Shown: piece after piece, positions 11,757 through 24,101 of the stretch
Position numbering within the stretch: the first letter of the stretch is position 1
Layout of the letters: each line of letters begins with the position of its first letter
DNA from: Guyanagaster necrorhizus
Taxonomy: Eukaryota > Basidiomycota > Agaricomycetes > Agaricales > Physalacriaceae
Reading direction: 5' to 3'
NCBI RefSeq assembly: GCF_019112545.1
Contig: NW_025064887.1
Span: 72,103-136,102, forward strand
Length of the DNA: 64,000 nucleotides
Translations under genes and position numbers: made by a program
The notes under the pieces: generated by a model
What the model saw: the letters and a program-made list of their open reading frames with translations, nothing else
Told to the model about the DNA's origin: nothing
Databases searched by the model: none

Positions 11757-11793
11757 CTTAACCATCAGGATGATGGTCTTAAGAAGAGGGTAA
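11757..11793 (+). promoter_or_regulatory. hairpin and polypurine tract of F
   Basis: CTTAACCATC / GATGGTCTTAAG inverted repeat followed by the purine tract AAGAAGAGGGTAA immediately before the 3' LTR. Confidence 0.7.
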
Positions 11794-12310
11794 TGTTATG
11801 ATTTTTCCTATTTTCTTTTTTTTTTTCTTGGAAATGACTCCTATCTTTGCTTAGTCAGGGCACTTAGACCAGTGCTTAGGACCATGGGAATGCTTAGCTC
11901 AGCAACCCAGTTGGTCACTCTCCTATTGTGTTGCTGTATGCTGTGAAAGGAGAGATAGTGCTCCTTTTGTCTTCAACTTGCAGTGCAACGATAACAGCAC
12001 AACAGTATGACAACAGCTTTTGTGGAGAGCCTGGCAACAGCAGGAGTAACAGCTCTATGACAGACAATATCTTTTGTGAACATTTATTTATAGCATGATA
12101 ACAGAACAGTATTTAAGTAGTGTAGCTCTCACTGTAATACCCCAGCTTTGAGCTAAAGTTTTATCTTCACCATCTCATCTCGAGCGAACTGCAAATGCCT
12201 TGACTACACAACACTAGTAACACACAAGTGGACTCTGACAGTATAACCTGAAGTGCAAGGTTCTGTCAGTTTATCATGTGTCACTGGTCACATGGAATTT
12301 GGGCTTAACA
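11794..12310 (+). repeat. 3' LTR of F, 517 bp
   Basis: TGTTATGATT...GGGCTTAACA in sense orientation. Carries a TATTTAAG box and AGCTTTGAGCTAA, the A-type self-complementary site. Confidence 0.92.
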
Positions 12311-15300
12311 CTTTAAGCCAGCTTTTATTTCAGACTAAAAATATTAGTATAATGTGTATCTTTAGCAGGTTCTCTGATATTTCAGTTTATCTATTTGTCT
12401 GTAGTTATTGACAACAATATCTCAATAGAAAATTCTTTATAAACTACAAAAAGAGATGGTTCATATATTACAAAAGGCATTTCAGCTACTTGTATCTGAT
12501 TTCTTATTGGAGAAAGTAGCTGTCTACTTATATAAATCTTACAAACTATCACAGGCTCATCTTTTACTCTGCAATGTAGACCATGTTTATCAAACTGATA
12601 AAATACATGAATATGGATTTCATGATTCTACTGATAATACAAATACTTATATTCAAATATAAATATATCTTTACTGATTGTGATAGCTCCAATGGTTTTT
12701 ATATCTATAGTTAGCTTGATCTCAGCTGTTATATCTGCTAGTGCATTTGGATTTTTTAATACAGATAAGTATATAATTTCATATTTATGTTTTAAGAATT
12801 TATACTTTTACAAGTTTCAATATTTTTATTTAGCTAATAAATGCTTTATAAAATATTAAACAGAAACTGAAGCTTCCTTCAGATATATCTCTTTTTATTG
12901 ATATCAGCTTCATAAGCTAGATTTTGAAGTTGACAAAAAATTTAGATGATCTATATCTTTTTATATCTTAGAAGAGTTTTTCAAAGCACTTTAATTCACA
13001 TTTAAAAATGATTTAAATAACTATATCAGCCAGATCAGGATCTATAATGAGAAAAAAAACTTGAAAATGCTCTGCTTAACATTTCTGCTTTCAATAAAAT
13101 CTTTCAAAAAGCAAAACATTTTACAAGAATGTTTTTTCAATTTTAAAGTCAAAAAAATTTTCATAAGACTGTCATCACTTGTAGTCACTCATAGTATCTG
13201 CAGACTATTCATAACTCATGTATTAGCAGTTTTTAATGATATCACACTTTCTAATTTGAAAGACCTTTCAGTTATTTATATAAGCTAAAGCAGACTTAAT
13301 CTTCTCATTGAACTAGTTTTGTAATTTCATACACTTTTGAAATGATTTGAGTTGAAATTTTTATTTAAGCTCAAAGAGTTTTTTTTTTTTAGAGGCATCT
13401 CTCTCATTGATGTTTTTGATTCTTCATCATGTTCCTCTTTCTGAGCTAAAGCATATTTTGGATATTTTTATTTTAAGAGACAACAGTTCTGCTATTGTTT
13501 TGCATTTGATAGATCTGACAATTGATTTCTATAGCAATAGAATGGATTTTCTAGATAGACTACTCAATTATATAATTCATTCATGCAAGAAGAAATTGGA
13601 CACATTCAGATTGATACTTCATAGCATTCTTATAGTAGAAATGCTGAAAACAAGAATGTTAATATCAGTTACAGGGAAAAAGATGCAATCAGAGTAAAAG
13701 AAGCTGTAATGTGATATTATTATGCACATGCTGCTAGCCTCTGCTTTATATCAATACCAACCTAGGATTTATCAAGTTATCTAACAAATTTCATCAGCTT
13801 CTCATCATTTTTTATTATCTATTCATTTCATTTTATCTTTATTATTTCACATCTATATTTTATATTCTAGTATTTAGATCCTGAACACAATAGTGAATAA
13901 TTGACATTGAAGCCCAATAGACTCTGATTCAGAATTAGCTACCATTAGTATATAAATCATATACAATTGTTATAGACATTCAGTTCAAATATCAACTTGA
14001 ATAATCAATATTTTTCATACTCACTTCTGAGTTTTCTCTCATTTGATAGATTCTACTTTAAAAGATACCTCTCTTTCTATCTCTTTGATAAACTCTATTC
14101 TATCATTTTAATGTTTTAAATTTTGACTCAAGAGTAATATTGCTAATAGTTTTGTTGATATTTATACAATCTGTCATTCTCTATATATACATTCAACTTC
14201 ACTTTTTGGCATAATTTTAATAAACATCTTGTGATATAAAAAAATAGCTTTTATTTATTATTTCACCCTTAATAATATGCTATTAGTCATCTTTCAAATC
14301 TTTTTTTCATACTTGTTTTTATAAAATATCGACTACTCTTATATTGTTTGTAACTACAAAAATGTATTTCTGAAGAAATCTGTGAGTTGAGAAAACACAA
14401 TGGCTATATCTATATATTTTAAAATACTCATCTCACAATTAGAATATAATTTATTAAAATCTAAAATTGCAAAGCAACTATATTGTAATATAATGTTATA
14501 AATATAGCTTATTCTAATTTATTACATCTCTTTGATTAAAGGCAATTTTAAGCACTTTTTTGTATCATCTAGATTAGGGCTTTGATTACATAATATACTA
14601 TAGCTGAGCTCATTATCTAGCACAGTGTATATAATACTGATAGCATTTAGCCATTGATTAGACATAGTGTTCTGTATATCTATTACTGCTTTTGCACTTT
14701 AAATTTGTTGAAAATCTTTAAATTCAGTTTTGAATTGATAGTTTATTTGTATTTAAATTTTATCAGCTCTATCATAAAGATTTTTTTCATGATTTGCATA
14801 TTACATATGCAACTAGTTGAAGATTTTCTTATTTAGACATCTTTTTTTGATATAAAGCTGTTGTTTTATTTTTGATTCATCTCAATATTACATTCATATA
14901 GTTTTTATAAAATGTTATTTTTTTGAATCTTTGTATTACATTTTTATGTTTACTATAAAAGTTTTCTATTTTTTGGAAATAAGAACTAAAACTTGCAGTT
15001 ATATATACCTAGAGTAGCTAAAAATAACAAAAGCTGATAATATTGCCTAAATTAATATTTTATATTATGATTGAAAAGCAAACTAATAAGATATTTAAAA
15101 AAAATGACTTTTAAGAGTCATCATAGTGAAATAGAGATCATATGAGTGTGGAAAAGAGAAAAAAGAAAAATAAAGAGTTTTAATCTGATAAAATTATAAA
15201 ATCAATCAAAAGTGACAATAGTAATTATGACTGATCTTACTCTTTATTCTGCTTAGTGCATATAAGATAGTCTAAAAAATATAACACTATCAAAAAAAAG

Positions 15301-16052
15301 CAGCAAATCATATGAAAAAATAATAACTGCAATTATACTAAGTTTATTTAGATTTACTAAACTGTTTGTTAAAGACTAATTTTATTTTTTTATAGAGATT
15401 GCAATCAGATTTCAGATTGACAAAAGAAAACATATTAAAAGCAAAAATATCAAACGAAAATTGTATTATAAATAACTAAATAAAATCTTTGCTTTACTAC
15501 TCTTAATTACTCTCTAATATAGAAAAGCAGTCATCAGCAACAAATACATTCAAAAAAACATATGTAATATATATATAAGATAAAAATTTTATTAAACAAT
15601 ATTAGAAATGAGTAGATAAATAATTTATAAATGTTAGAGATAACAAATATATTCAGAAAAATATATGTGAGAAAAAAAAAACATAACAGTGTTGGATACA
15701 ACAAATATATTCAGAAAAACATATAAGATATATAGAATGACAATTTTTTTAAATGCTTAGAATGGCTAAAAGACTGAAATAGCTGGATTCTAATTCTAAT
15801 AAACAGTTTATTTTTATGCAGTGCATCAGATAACTCTACAACAATTGCATTATCATTTATTTTGAGATTAGAAACAATTATAGACTGATTTGAAAGCTTA
15901 GTGGTAGTATTAATAGATGATTCAAGGATATACAGTCGAGATTAAGAGCTGCTTATCATGTATAAGAGAGGATGCTATACTTTGACAATAGTATAAATCA
16001 TAGTAGAATGATTAATTATGCTCAGCTACAATTGCAGAACTTATTATAATAT
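12311..16052. other. AT-rich stretch without recognisable genes
   Basis: About 3.7 kb, strongly AT-rich with many homopolymer runs. The longest open frames (12456-12662, 13061-13288, 13407-13697) give hydrophobic or Lys/Ile-rich peptides with no motif I recognise. No LTR, RT, transposase or tRNA signature seen. Probably very old, decayed repeat or intergenic DNA. Confidence 0.5.
15538..15733. repeat. three imperfect direct repeats
   Basis: A unit like AACAAATATATTCAGAAAAA followed by an AT-rich end occurs near 15538-15580, 15641-15670 and 15698-15733, separated by unequal AT-rich spacers. Origin unknown. Confidence 0.5.
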
Positions 16053-16507
16053 TGTTATGATTTTCTTCTTTCTCTTAACAAAAATCTCTATTTATACTTA
16101 GTCAAAATGTCAAAGACAAGCACTTAGGACTGTGGGAAGGCTTAGTCATCACAACAACTGGTATCACCATGATTCTTTGATACAACCAATGTCTAACAAT
16201 AAGCACACAATTGATCTTTTATGTATGATAATGATGCTCAAAGACAATGGGCACTTAGGACAGAGAAACATATAATAAGTACAAGTATTAATAGTGAACC
16301 CCACACTGTATTTAAGAAAGCTTGCTCTCATTGATAACCCCCAGCTTTAAGCTAAAGCTTATCTATATCATTCTACTCTCAAGCTGAACTCTTGGCCTTA
16401 TAACACACCAACTGCAAGCTACATCAGTGAACTCAGATGACTATCTGAAGTGTGAGGTAGCTTCTGTTTATCATATGGTTTCATTTATATGATGCTTGAG
16501 TCTAACA
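16053..16507 (+). repeat. 5' LTR of G, 455 bp
   Basis: TGTTATGATT...GAGTCTAACA. Shorter than the 517-533 bp LTRs of most other copies; the stretch before the TATA box is reduced. Confidence 0.94.
16309..16355 (+). promoter_or_regulatory. core promoter and predicted transcript start of G
   Basis: TATTTAAG at 16309-16316. The self-complementary site AGCTTTAAGCTAA begins 34 bases downstream (16343-16355), the distance expected for the transcription start. Start site inferred, not shown. Confidence 0.55.
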
Positions 16508-16521
16508 ATTAGCTCAAAGCT
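16508..16521 (+). promoter_or_regulatory. primer-binding region of G
   Basis: Spacer base, then TTAGCTCAAAGCT. Its reverse complement AGCTTTGAGCTAA differs by one base from the 5' LTR site and by two from the 3' LTR site. Confidence 0.55.
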
Positions 16522-16563
16522 TCCTCATTCTCTTTCTCAAGCTTAATTGTGCTGAGAAACTGA

Positions 16564-18080
16564 ATGCTCTCTATAAACTCTTCAGATCCAAACTTCAATC
16601 ATGAGTTTTTCAAACTCCTTGCCTCTATCATCGGAACATTGATAGGATTATTAGTGATCATCCAGCTGTGCCAGAGATGCCATTCAATCACTGCCTAGGC
16701 CCTCAGACATTACAACAAATTTCTACATATCCAACATATTCTATGAAATGTAACCCCTGATTTTCTGCTTCATGACATCTCTGACTCCTGATGAATATTT
16801 CACCAGTCCCATACCAGAAGCCAGACCTAGCAGCCTGCATCAAGAGGACATTCAAGAAGAAGAGAGACATCGATACCTCTCTAGACAATTCAGCAGAGAC
16901 TATGACCCTGGCCTCACAGAGTTCTGAAACCCATGAGTCTGTGGACTCCTGTCAGACCATGAGGATAAAAAGATTCTGGGAGACTTCTTTCAGCAGTCTC
17001 CCTCTTCTGACCCTGCCTCCATCTCTCAAACTAGAGGGATTGGTAACCATGCCAGAGACTCTCTTAATCCCACTTGGATGACTAAAAGATTCTGATATGC
17101 AACTCCTAAAAGCCAGTCTCACAGCCCTGCCACAACTTCCCCCCACTCAATCAAGGCAAGCAGTGGGATGGGGAGGATATTCTCGGTCCAGATCTATGAT
17201 GAGCAGCATGGAAGAAAAGTACAAGATGAAGTCATTCATTAATACTTCCTGACCTGAGACATGAATGTCTCATTTAACTATGAAGAAGCCATCTGACAAG
17301 AAGAACAGAGACAGTAAACTGCATCACAGCCAGTTCACAGTGAGTTTGAGGAGCACATCATTGAAAGCAGATGAAGGCAGCAAGAAGCTGCAGAGTATGA
17401 CAGGGAGCATCGAGAGGAGCAGCAGGAGATTAAGAGAGCCTGACTGGAAAGGGCTAATGCCTCAAACTGATATGGACTCTGACTCAAAGGGCTGCCATCC
17501 TTGTCCTGGTACACACCAGCCCATCTCTCCTGACTCCAGTCTTCAGAGAGCTAAGTATAGGATCCAGTTGATAGAGCACCAACCACTAGAGAAACAAGAC
17601 TATTGCAGCAGAAGGAATCGATCCTAGAACCTCTCTGTGCCCCCCTACCCCACAATATCTCTCTTCTTGAAGAACCCCAAGTGCCGACACTATGTTCGAC
17701 AACAATGAGTCTGTTCTTAGACACTATGAGCTACAAGTCTCTAGAACTGCTCACATCTCCACTCATGCACTCCAAGGGTTCCTTGGGAGCCGAGTGGTCA
17801 GGTCACTACTCAACAACAGATATAGAAAAAACATCCAGCTCTATCATAAGCAAGTGGAGACAGCAAAAGCAATAGAAGGCAACTGGTATGATGAATACAT
17901 CAGGAGTCGACCTGCCACTGCCTACCTCAGTACATCCAATGCTTTGGCCCCTGTTGCTGGCCTCAGCACTCAGCCAGGACAGTGGGGCGACAGTCTGACC
18001 ACTTGAGAATGAGGGGAGTTTCTATGACCTGCCTGGTGCCTTCTCTGAGGAAGGAGAGGACAACGAGAATGAGAAAGAAA
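16564..18080 (+). pseudogene. ORF1 of G
   Basis: ATG at 16564 gives the membrane helix SIIGTLIGLLVIIQLC at residues about 22-37, hardly changed despite the age of the copy. The frame continues through GIGNHARDSLNPTWM (near 17040-17085), a charged stretch rich in Glu, Gln and Arg that could be coiled coil (about 17330-17450), and the open segment at 17692-18006 with RYRKNIQLYHKQVE. At least ten stop codons interrupt it, several at TGG or CGA-derived positions. Gag follows one base further along. Function unknown. Confidence 0.6.
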
Positions 18081-19765
18081 CTAAAAGCAGTGACTCATCC
18101 TGAGGGCCACTATACAACTTACAGGAAGAAGTTGATAGGAAAGAACTGGAGAGGTTGATTCAAGAGGCAAGGAACTAGGAGTATCAAGAGTACTACCTAT
18201 GGGAAGTAAACTTTTTGTGGCACAATACTATCTGGATAGCATCACAAATAGGACAATTATATTTACTTTCAGAAACTGACAAATAAATAGAAATTCTGAG
18301 ATGGGCAGCCACTGACTATGCTGCCCAGCAATATAACCAAAGGCACCCAGAAGATCCGGTTAGCCGACCAGTGGCTTACCTACTAATGCCTTCCATCTGA
18401 CCAATACCACTATCATCTCCTAAAAAGCTGAAACCAGCTGAGCACTAAGCTTCATCAGTCTGCAGCATCTTTTTGTACTCTGACCTCTCAATGTGTTCAA
18501 CAGCAATCCAGCTAACACAGTCATGACTTAAGCTGAATGAAATACTGGCCAGTTTTCAAAATCCTTGGACCGGCAAAGGAAGTCAACTGCTGGAAGCACA
18601 ACCACTCTCTGACCAAGTAGGCAGGAGCAGAACAGGAAAAGAACTGATACAGAATGATCCAGAAGCAGTGCAACTAGGATTTACAGTTTGAGATAGTATC
18701 ATCATATGCAAAGACAAGCCTCTATAGAGCAGTCCAGTAGCAGATGACAACTTGTTACATTCCTTTTTCAGGCTCCCACATGAGTGGCAGTGTCCTTCTT
18801 TCTCAGACTGGCCCAATCCAATGGAGGCACTGCCCCATGATGCAGCAGTCTTTCAATGCTGCTCAGATCTCTTACAGAAGCCATGCCTCTTTAAGGAGGC
18901 TTCTGATGATATTGACTGCTTCCTTATCAATTGTGAACAGTACTTCGAGGTCTACATTGGGTACTTGAGAACTGACATGAATAAAGTGGTCTTTGCTGCC
19001 TTCTATCTTGAAGAGAAGACTAAAACTTGGTGGATCCTCATTTTTCCTAACTTTTGATCAATGACATGAGAGCACTACTGATATCTCTCATAGCCTGTGT
19101 TCAAACAAATGCTGAACAACAAGTTCATTGATCTGGCAGTACAGAAAGTACATAAACAAAAGATTAAGGAATTCAAGATAGGAGATAAGGTGGCAATGGA
19201 CTACTTCAATGAATTAGAACAGCTCACCAAGTTGGCCAGCATATGAGATGACATGGCCAATGATAGCAGGATGGTTGAGGCCCTCAAGCAGGGTGTTCCC
19301 TCCTCTTACATCACAATGATCTCAGCTATTGGCATCAAAGTATTGATGCTGATAGGATATGTCAAATGGAAGGAACAAATCATCAAGATGTATAAGGAGC
19401 AGCAAAGGCAAAAAGCAGAATCATCGACTTTGCAAGACTACACCAAGAAATCGACCCTACCAATCTTGAACAAGTTGAAGACAACTGCCAGAAAACCACA
19501 GGGAACCCCTCTAGCCTTGACCTCCTATAAGATAGGGACTGGGACTATGTATACAGAAGCAGGAAAGCCCATGGATATTGACCAGATAAAGAAAGAAGGG
19601 AAATGCTTTAACTGCAGACAGAAGGGATACATGGCAAAGAACTGTCTGAAGAAGAAATGAACTCATGAAGATATATGGGTGCAGATTGCCAAACTGCAGA
19701 AAGAAGAAGAAGAGCTCAGCAAAGAAACCAAGGTGAAGAAAGTAAAAGATGGGGCCGACCAGTGA
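18005..19765 (+). pseudogene. gag of G
   Basis: Acidic N-terminal part (SEEGEDNENEKE), then ILRWAATDYAAQQYNQR, a capsid-like region with KEASDDIDCFLINCEQYFEV and EEKTKTWW (about 18880-19040), a second capsid-like block (MVEALKQGVPSSYI), and a CCHC knuckle CFNCRQKGYMAKNC at about 19610-19650. It ends ADQ-stop at 19763-19765. It shares the register of 18752-19057 and 19253-19660. Structural protein of the particle in this family. Confidence 0.85.
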
Positions 19766-22700
19766 GCAATTCCATTGCACTGGCCAAAGACTCCTACAGT
19801 GTGCAAATCCCAGCTACTAGTCAGACTGATAGTACTTCTATAGTTACTCCTATGCCAATTTGTACCATGCATTTAAATATACCCCTCAATTACATCTCAC
19901 ACATCACAGAATCACAAAAAGAAACTCAATTGCCTTCAGGCCAAATAAGAGCAGAAAGCTCCAAGACCTGGCTCAAGCCATTCAACACTGAATGGACTTG
20001 GTGAGCCATCAAAAAAGTCAAAGACAAAGCCATGGCTAAAGCCATACTCAAGAACTGGGTACACCAAACTCAGACTGAAGAAATCATCGATGAAATGATA
20101 GAAGGACTAAAGGAAGCTGAATGGTGCCAAGCCCTAGAATGGCTCAATGAGCTCTGAGGTCCACAAAAGTTCATCTGGTGGTCCAAAACAACCAGATGAG
20201 ACTTACTCACTAAGGCACAAATCGATAGTGGGTGCATGGGGAGTTCTATCAATTGTGCTTTTGTCAACAAGCACAAGCTTCCAACCTGAGCCATTGCTAC
20301 CCTAATTCTTGTTTATAATGCTGATGGGATCAAGAACTAAGCCAGCTCAATCACCAAGTTTATAGAACTCAGACTCACGATTAGAGATCATTCCGAATGA
20401 ATTGATCTAGCAGTTACAGATCTAAGCACCAAAGAAATCTTCCTCAGTCATGACTGGCTGATTAGACACAATCCACTGATCAACTGGAAAACTGAAAAGA
20501 TAACCTTTGCACAATGCCAATGTTGAAAAATTCCATTCGAGCTTCTCAATAGAGATCCCAAGGATTGGTGGGATGAGGAGATGGAGGATGAAGAAATGAT
20601 CCTTGCTGTGGATCTTCAGCAGAAACTGCAGATTCATGTAATGCACCACACTAATGACCTAGCCACCAAGGCTAATGAGCAAAAAGCAGAAAGAACCTTT
20701 GAAGAAATGGTACTTGACTGAGCATGTGACTTCAAAGACTTATTCAAAAAGGAGAGTTTTGATGAGTTGCCAAACCCAAAGCTCTGAGACCATGCCATCA
20801 AGCTCATCCCAAATGCAAATGCCAATCTGGACTGTAAGATATATCCACTTGGAAATAACAAGCAGTAAGAACTTGACAAGTTTCTGAATGAGAACTTATC
20901 CAGTGGATGTATTAGACCCTCCAAATCCCCTATGGCATCACCATTCTTCTTTGTTAAAAAGAAGGACAGCAAACTCCAGCCAGTCCAAGACTATCGAAAG
21001 CTTAACAAGATGACTATCAAGAACTGATACCCTCTTTCATTAATCTTTGAATTAATGGATAAACTCTGGAATGCTAAATATTACATGAAACTCGACATCC
21101 AATAGAGGTACAACAACATCTGCATCAAGAAGGGAGACAAGTGAAAGACAGCATTCAGAACAAACCAAGGACTGTTTGAGCCAACAGTTATGTTTTTTGG
21201 ACTCACTAACTCCCCAGCCACATTCCAGTAGATGATGAACAATATATTCAAAGATCTTATTGCCACTGAAAAAGTGACTATTTATCTTGATAACATTCTA
21301 ATCATGTCCAAGACAAAGGAGGAACATAGAAAACTAGTATGACAAGTACTAGCCCTTATGAGAAAGCACAAACTATTCCTTAAAGCTGAGAAATGTGAGT
21401 TTGAAGTACTCGAGATGAAGTACTTGGGAGTCATCATCTTGAAAGGGAGTATCCAGATGGACCCTATCAAGGTTGTAGGAGTAACTGAGTGGCCAGAGCC
21501 AACTAAGAAAAAGGAGCCACAATCATTCCTTGGATTCATAAACTTCTATTGATGCTTCATCTGAGATTACAGCAAGATAGTTTGCCCAATGACACAGCTA
21601 ACCAGCAATGCTCCCTGGGCCTGGAGTTTCTCCTAACAAACCACCTTTAATGACCTAAAGTGACAGCTGGCTGAAGACATCATACTTGCCATTCTGATGC
21701 AGGAAAAGAAGTTTCAAGTCAAGACAGACTCAAGTGAAGGGGCCATTGGAGCCATATTATCCCAAGAACCAAGCAGCAAATAGTGACTGGTTGCATTCCT
21801 ATCAAAGGCACTCACCATTACAGAGTGGAATTATGAAATATACAACAAGAAACTCCTTGCTATCATGCTCGCTCTTGAGGAATGGCAATATTACTTGATT
21901 GAGGCCACTAAGATCTTCGAAATCTGGACCAATCACCAGAATCTCTGATACTTCTGACAGCCCCAGAAACTAAACTGCCAGCAAGCAAGATGGGTCATAG
22001 AATTAAGCCAGTATCAGTACATGCTTCATTATAAAGCAGGTACTACCAACAAAAAGACCGATCTGCTCAGCTGAAGGGCAGACCATGATCAAAGAGAGGC
22101 TGATAACAATAGAGTAATGCTAATACACTCCAAACACTTCAGAGCCATGATAATGCTGACAAAGGAGGAGATTTATGAACATATAAAAAGTGTGACTCAT
22201 GACAGCCACAAGTGGAACCAGCGAGTGGCCTCATCTCTTAACCATGAACAAGGAATGATGAAAGAAGAGGGACTGATCTACTACAATGGATGGATCTACA
22301 TCCTGAGGGACCAAGGGCTTCAAGGTGAGATCATTGCTACTTGCTATGATCACACTATGGCTGGCCATTCCAGCATAGCCAAAACCAAAGAACTGGTACT
22401 GTAAGAATACTGATAGCCTAAAATGGGTAATAATATCACTATATACATCAAGGTATGTGAAGTCTGCTAACAGGATAAATCGTCAACCCAGGCCTGAGCT
22501 GCCCTTCTACATCCAAACAAAATCTCATTCTCGCCATAGACTCACATCTCAGTTGATATGATCACTAGACTATCAGACTGTAATGAGTATGATGCCATCA
22601 TCATCATAGTCAATCAATTCTTAAAAGTGATCATTCTGATCACTTGCTCAACTGAACTAACCTCAGAGAGATAGGCAAAAATCCTATGAGATGAGGTCTA

Positions 22701-23613
22701 CATGAAATACAACATGCCACAGATCATCATTTCAGACAGGGGACCACAATTCATCTCCAAGTTCTTAGATGACTTCTATCGACTCATACATATCAAATGC
22801 AACACACCAATCACATATCACCTATAGACCGATAGACAAATAGAATGCATTAACCAAGAAGTTGAGAAATATCTTTGACTTTTTATCAACTATCATCAAG
22901 ATGACTAAATAAAATGGCTAGCTCTTGCAGCCTTCCAACACAACAACTGAGTCTATTCAGCAACAGGAAAAACACTATTTTTCATCAATTTTGGGTGACA
23001 CCCACATGTTGTTCAGACAGAATGACACTGAACAACCACATCTGCCTCCACTGACTTTGCATCCATGATGATGAAGATTCAAACTGAAACAAAAGCAGCA
23101 CTGGAGAAAGCTGCCACATTCATAAAAGCACAATACGACAAACACTGTCAACCAGCTCATAAATACTCAATTAACAATAAAGTATGGCTTGACATCACAA
23201 ATCTTTACCTCTCATGACCCAAACAAAAACTCACCGACAAATAAATCAGCCCTTTCTCAATAGTTTCAAAGATTTGGGTGAGCATATATAAATTCCACTT
23301 ATCACCTTTCTGGAAAATCTACAACATCTTTAATAAGATGCTGCTTTCCTCTTATATTGCACCAGCCTTTCTCAATCAAGAAAGACCACCACCACTTCCA
23401 CCAGATCTAATCAACAACAAAGAACATTATGAAGTCAATTAAGTTCTGAACCATAAACTATGCAAAATCAAGGCAAAAAGGGGAGGAATGACAATGACAG
23501 TTGATTACCTTGTCAGCTGAAAGGGTTATAGCTCTGAATCCAATCAGTGGGTCAACAAGAAGTCAATGAATGCTGACAACATGATTTGTGACTATGAACT
23601 ATCTCTAAATTAA
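19762..23613 (+). pseudogene. pol of G: protease to chromodomain
   Basis: A single register, -1 relative to gag, across 3.85 kb despite dozens of stops. Protease IDSGCMGSSIN at 20221; RT with FFGLTNSPATFQ and YLDN (21283-21294) where YLDD is expected, so one catalytic Asp is lost; RNase H with KTDSSEGAIGAILSQE near 21720; HHCC finger near 22340-22475; integrase core with ISDRGPQFISKFLDD near 22730; chromodomain YLVS-stop-KGYSSESNQW about 23425-23600. The frame stops at 23611-23613 right after the chromodomain, so the long acidic tail of A and F is missing. Confidence 0.92.
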
Positions 23614-23646
23614 GCCATCAGGATAATGGTCTTAAGGAGGAGGTAA
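23610..23646 (+). promoter_or_regulatory. hairpin and polypurine tract of G
   Basis: TTAAGCCATC / AATGGTCTTAAG inverted repeat, partly decayed, directly overlapping the pol stop; then the purine tract AAGGAGGAGGTAA before the 3' LTR. Confidence 0.65.
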
Positions 23647-24101
23647 TGTTATGATTTTTTTCTTTCTCTTAACAAAAACTCCTATTTATGCTTAGTTAAA
23701 GTGTCAAAGACAAGCACTTAGGACTGTGAAAAGGCTTAGTCATCATAACAACTGGTGTTGCTATGATCCTTTGATGCAACTGATGTCTAACAACAAGCAT
23801 ACAATCAACCTTTCATATACAATAATGATGCTCAAGGACAATGGGCACCCAGAACAGAGAAACACACAATAAGTATAAGTATTAATAGCAAACCTCACAC
23901 TGTATTTAAGAAAGCTCGCTCTTGCTAGTAACCCCCAGCTTCAAGCTAAAGCTTATCTATATTATTCTATCCTCAAGCTGAACTCTTGGCCTTGTGACAC
24001 ACTGACCACAAGCCACATCAGTGAGCTCAGATGACTATCTGAAGTGTGAAATAGCTTCTGTTTATCACATAGTTTCATTTATGTGATGCTTGAGTCTAAC
24101 A
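23647..24101 (+). repeat. 3' LTR of G, 455 bp
   Basis: Same length as the 5' LTR. About 60 differences by hand alignment, every one a transition. Its AGCTTCAAGCTAA site has drifted from the 5' copy. Confidence 0.94.

Larger units (their letters stand above)
10525..12310 (+). mobile_element. Ty3/gypsy chromovirus F, 3' part
   Basis: Plus-strand remnant holding the end of integrase, the chromodomain, polypurine tract and 3' LTR. It is cut at 10525 by insertion of the minus-strand array, so its 5' part should continue left of the window after the array. The base run CTTTA (12311-12315) after the LTR is the candidate target duplication. Confidence 0.9.
16053..24101 (+). mobile_element. Ty3/gypsy chromovirus G, full length with target duplication
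   Basis: 8049 bp between perfect AATAT duplications (16048-16052 and 24102-24106). Both LTRs are exactly 455 bp. ORF1, gag and pol are all present in order. By hand count the LTRs differ at about 60 positions, all transitions, with no indel, so G is the most decayed of the three elements whose LTR pairs I compared. CpG is almost absent. Confidence 0.95.

Noticed and set aside
12456..13697. Small ORFs in the AT-rich island as host genes
   Set aside because: Low-complexity Ile/Lys/Phe-rich peptides, no introns, motifs or codon signal that I could see.
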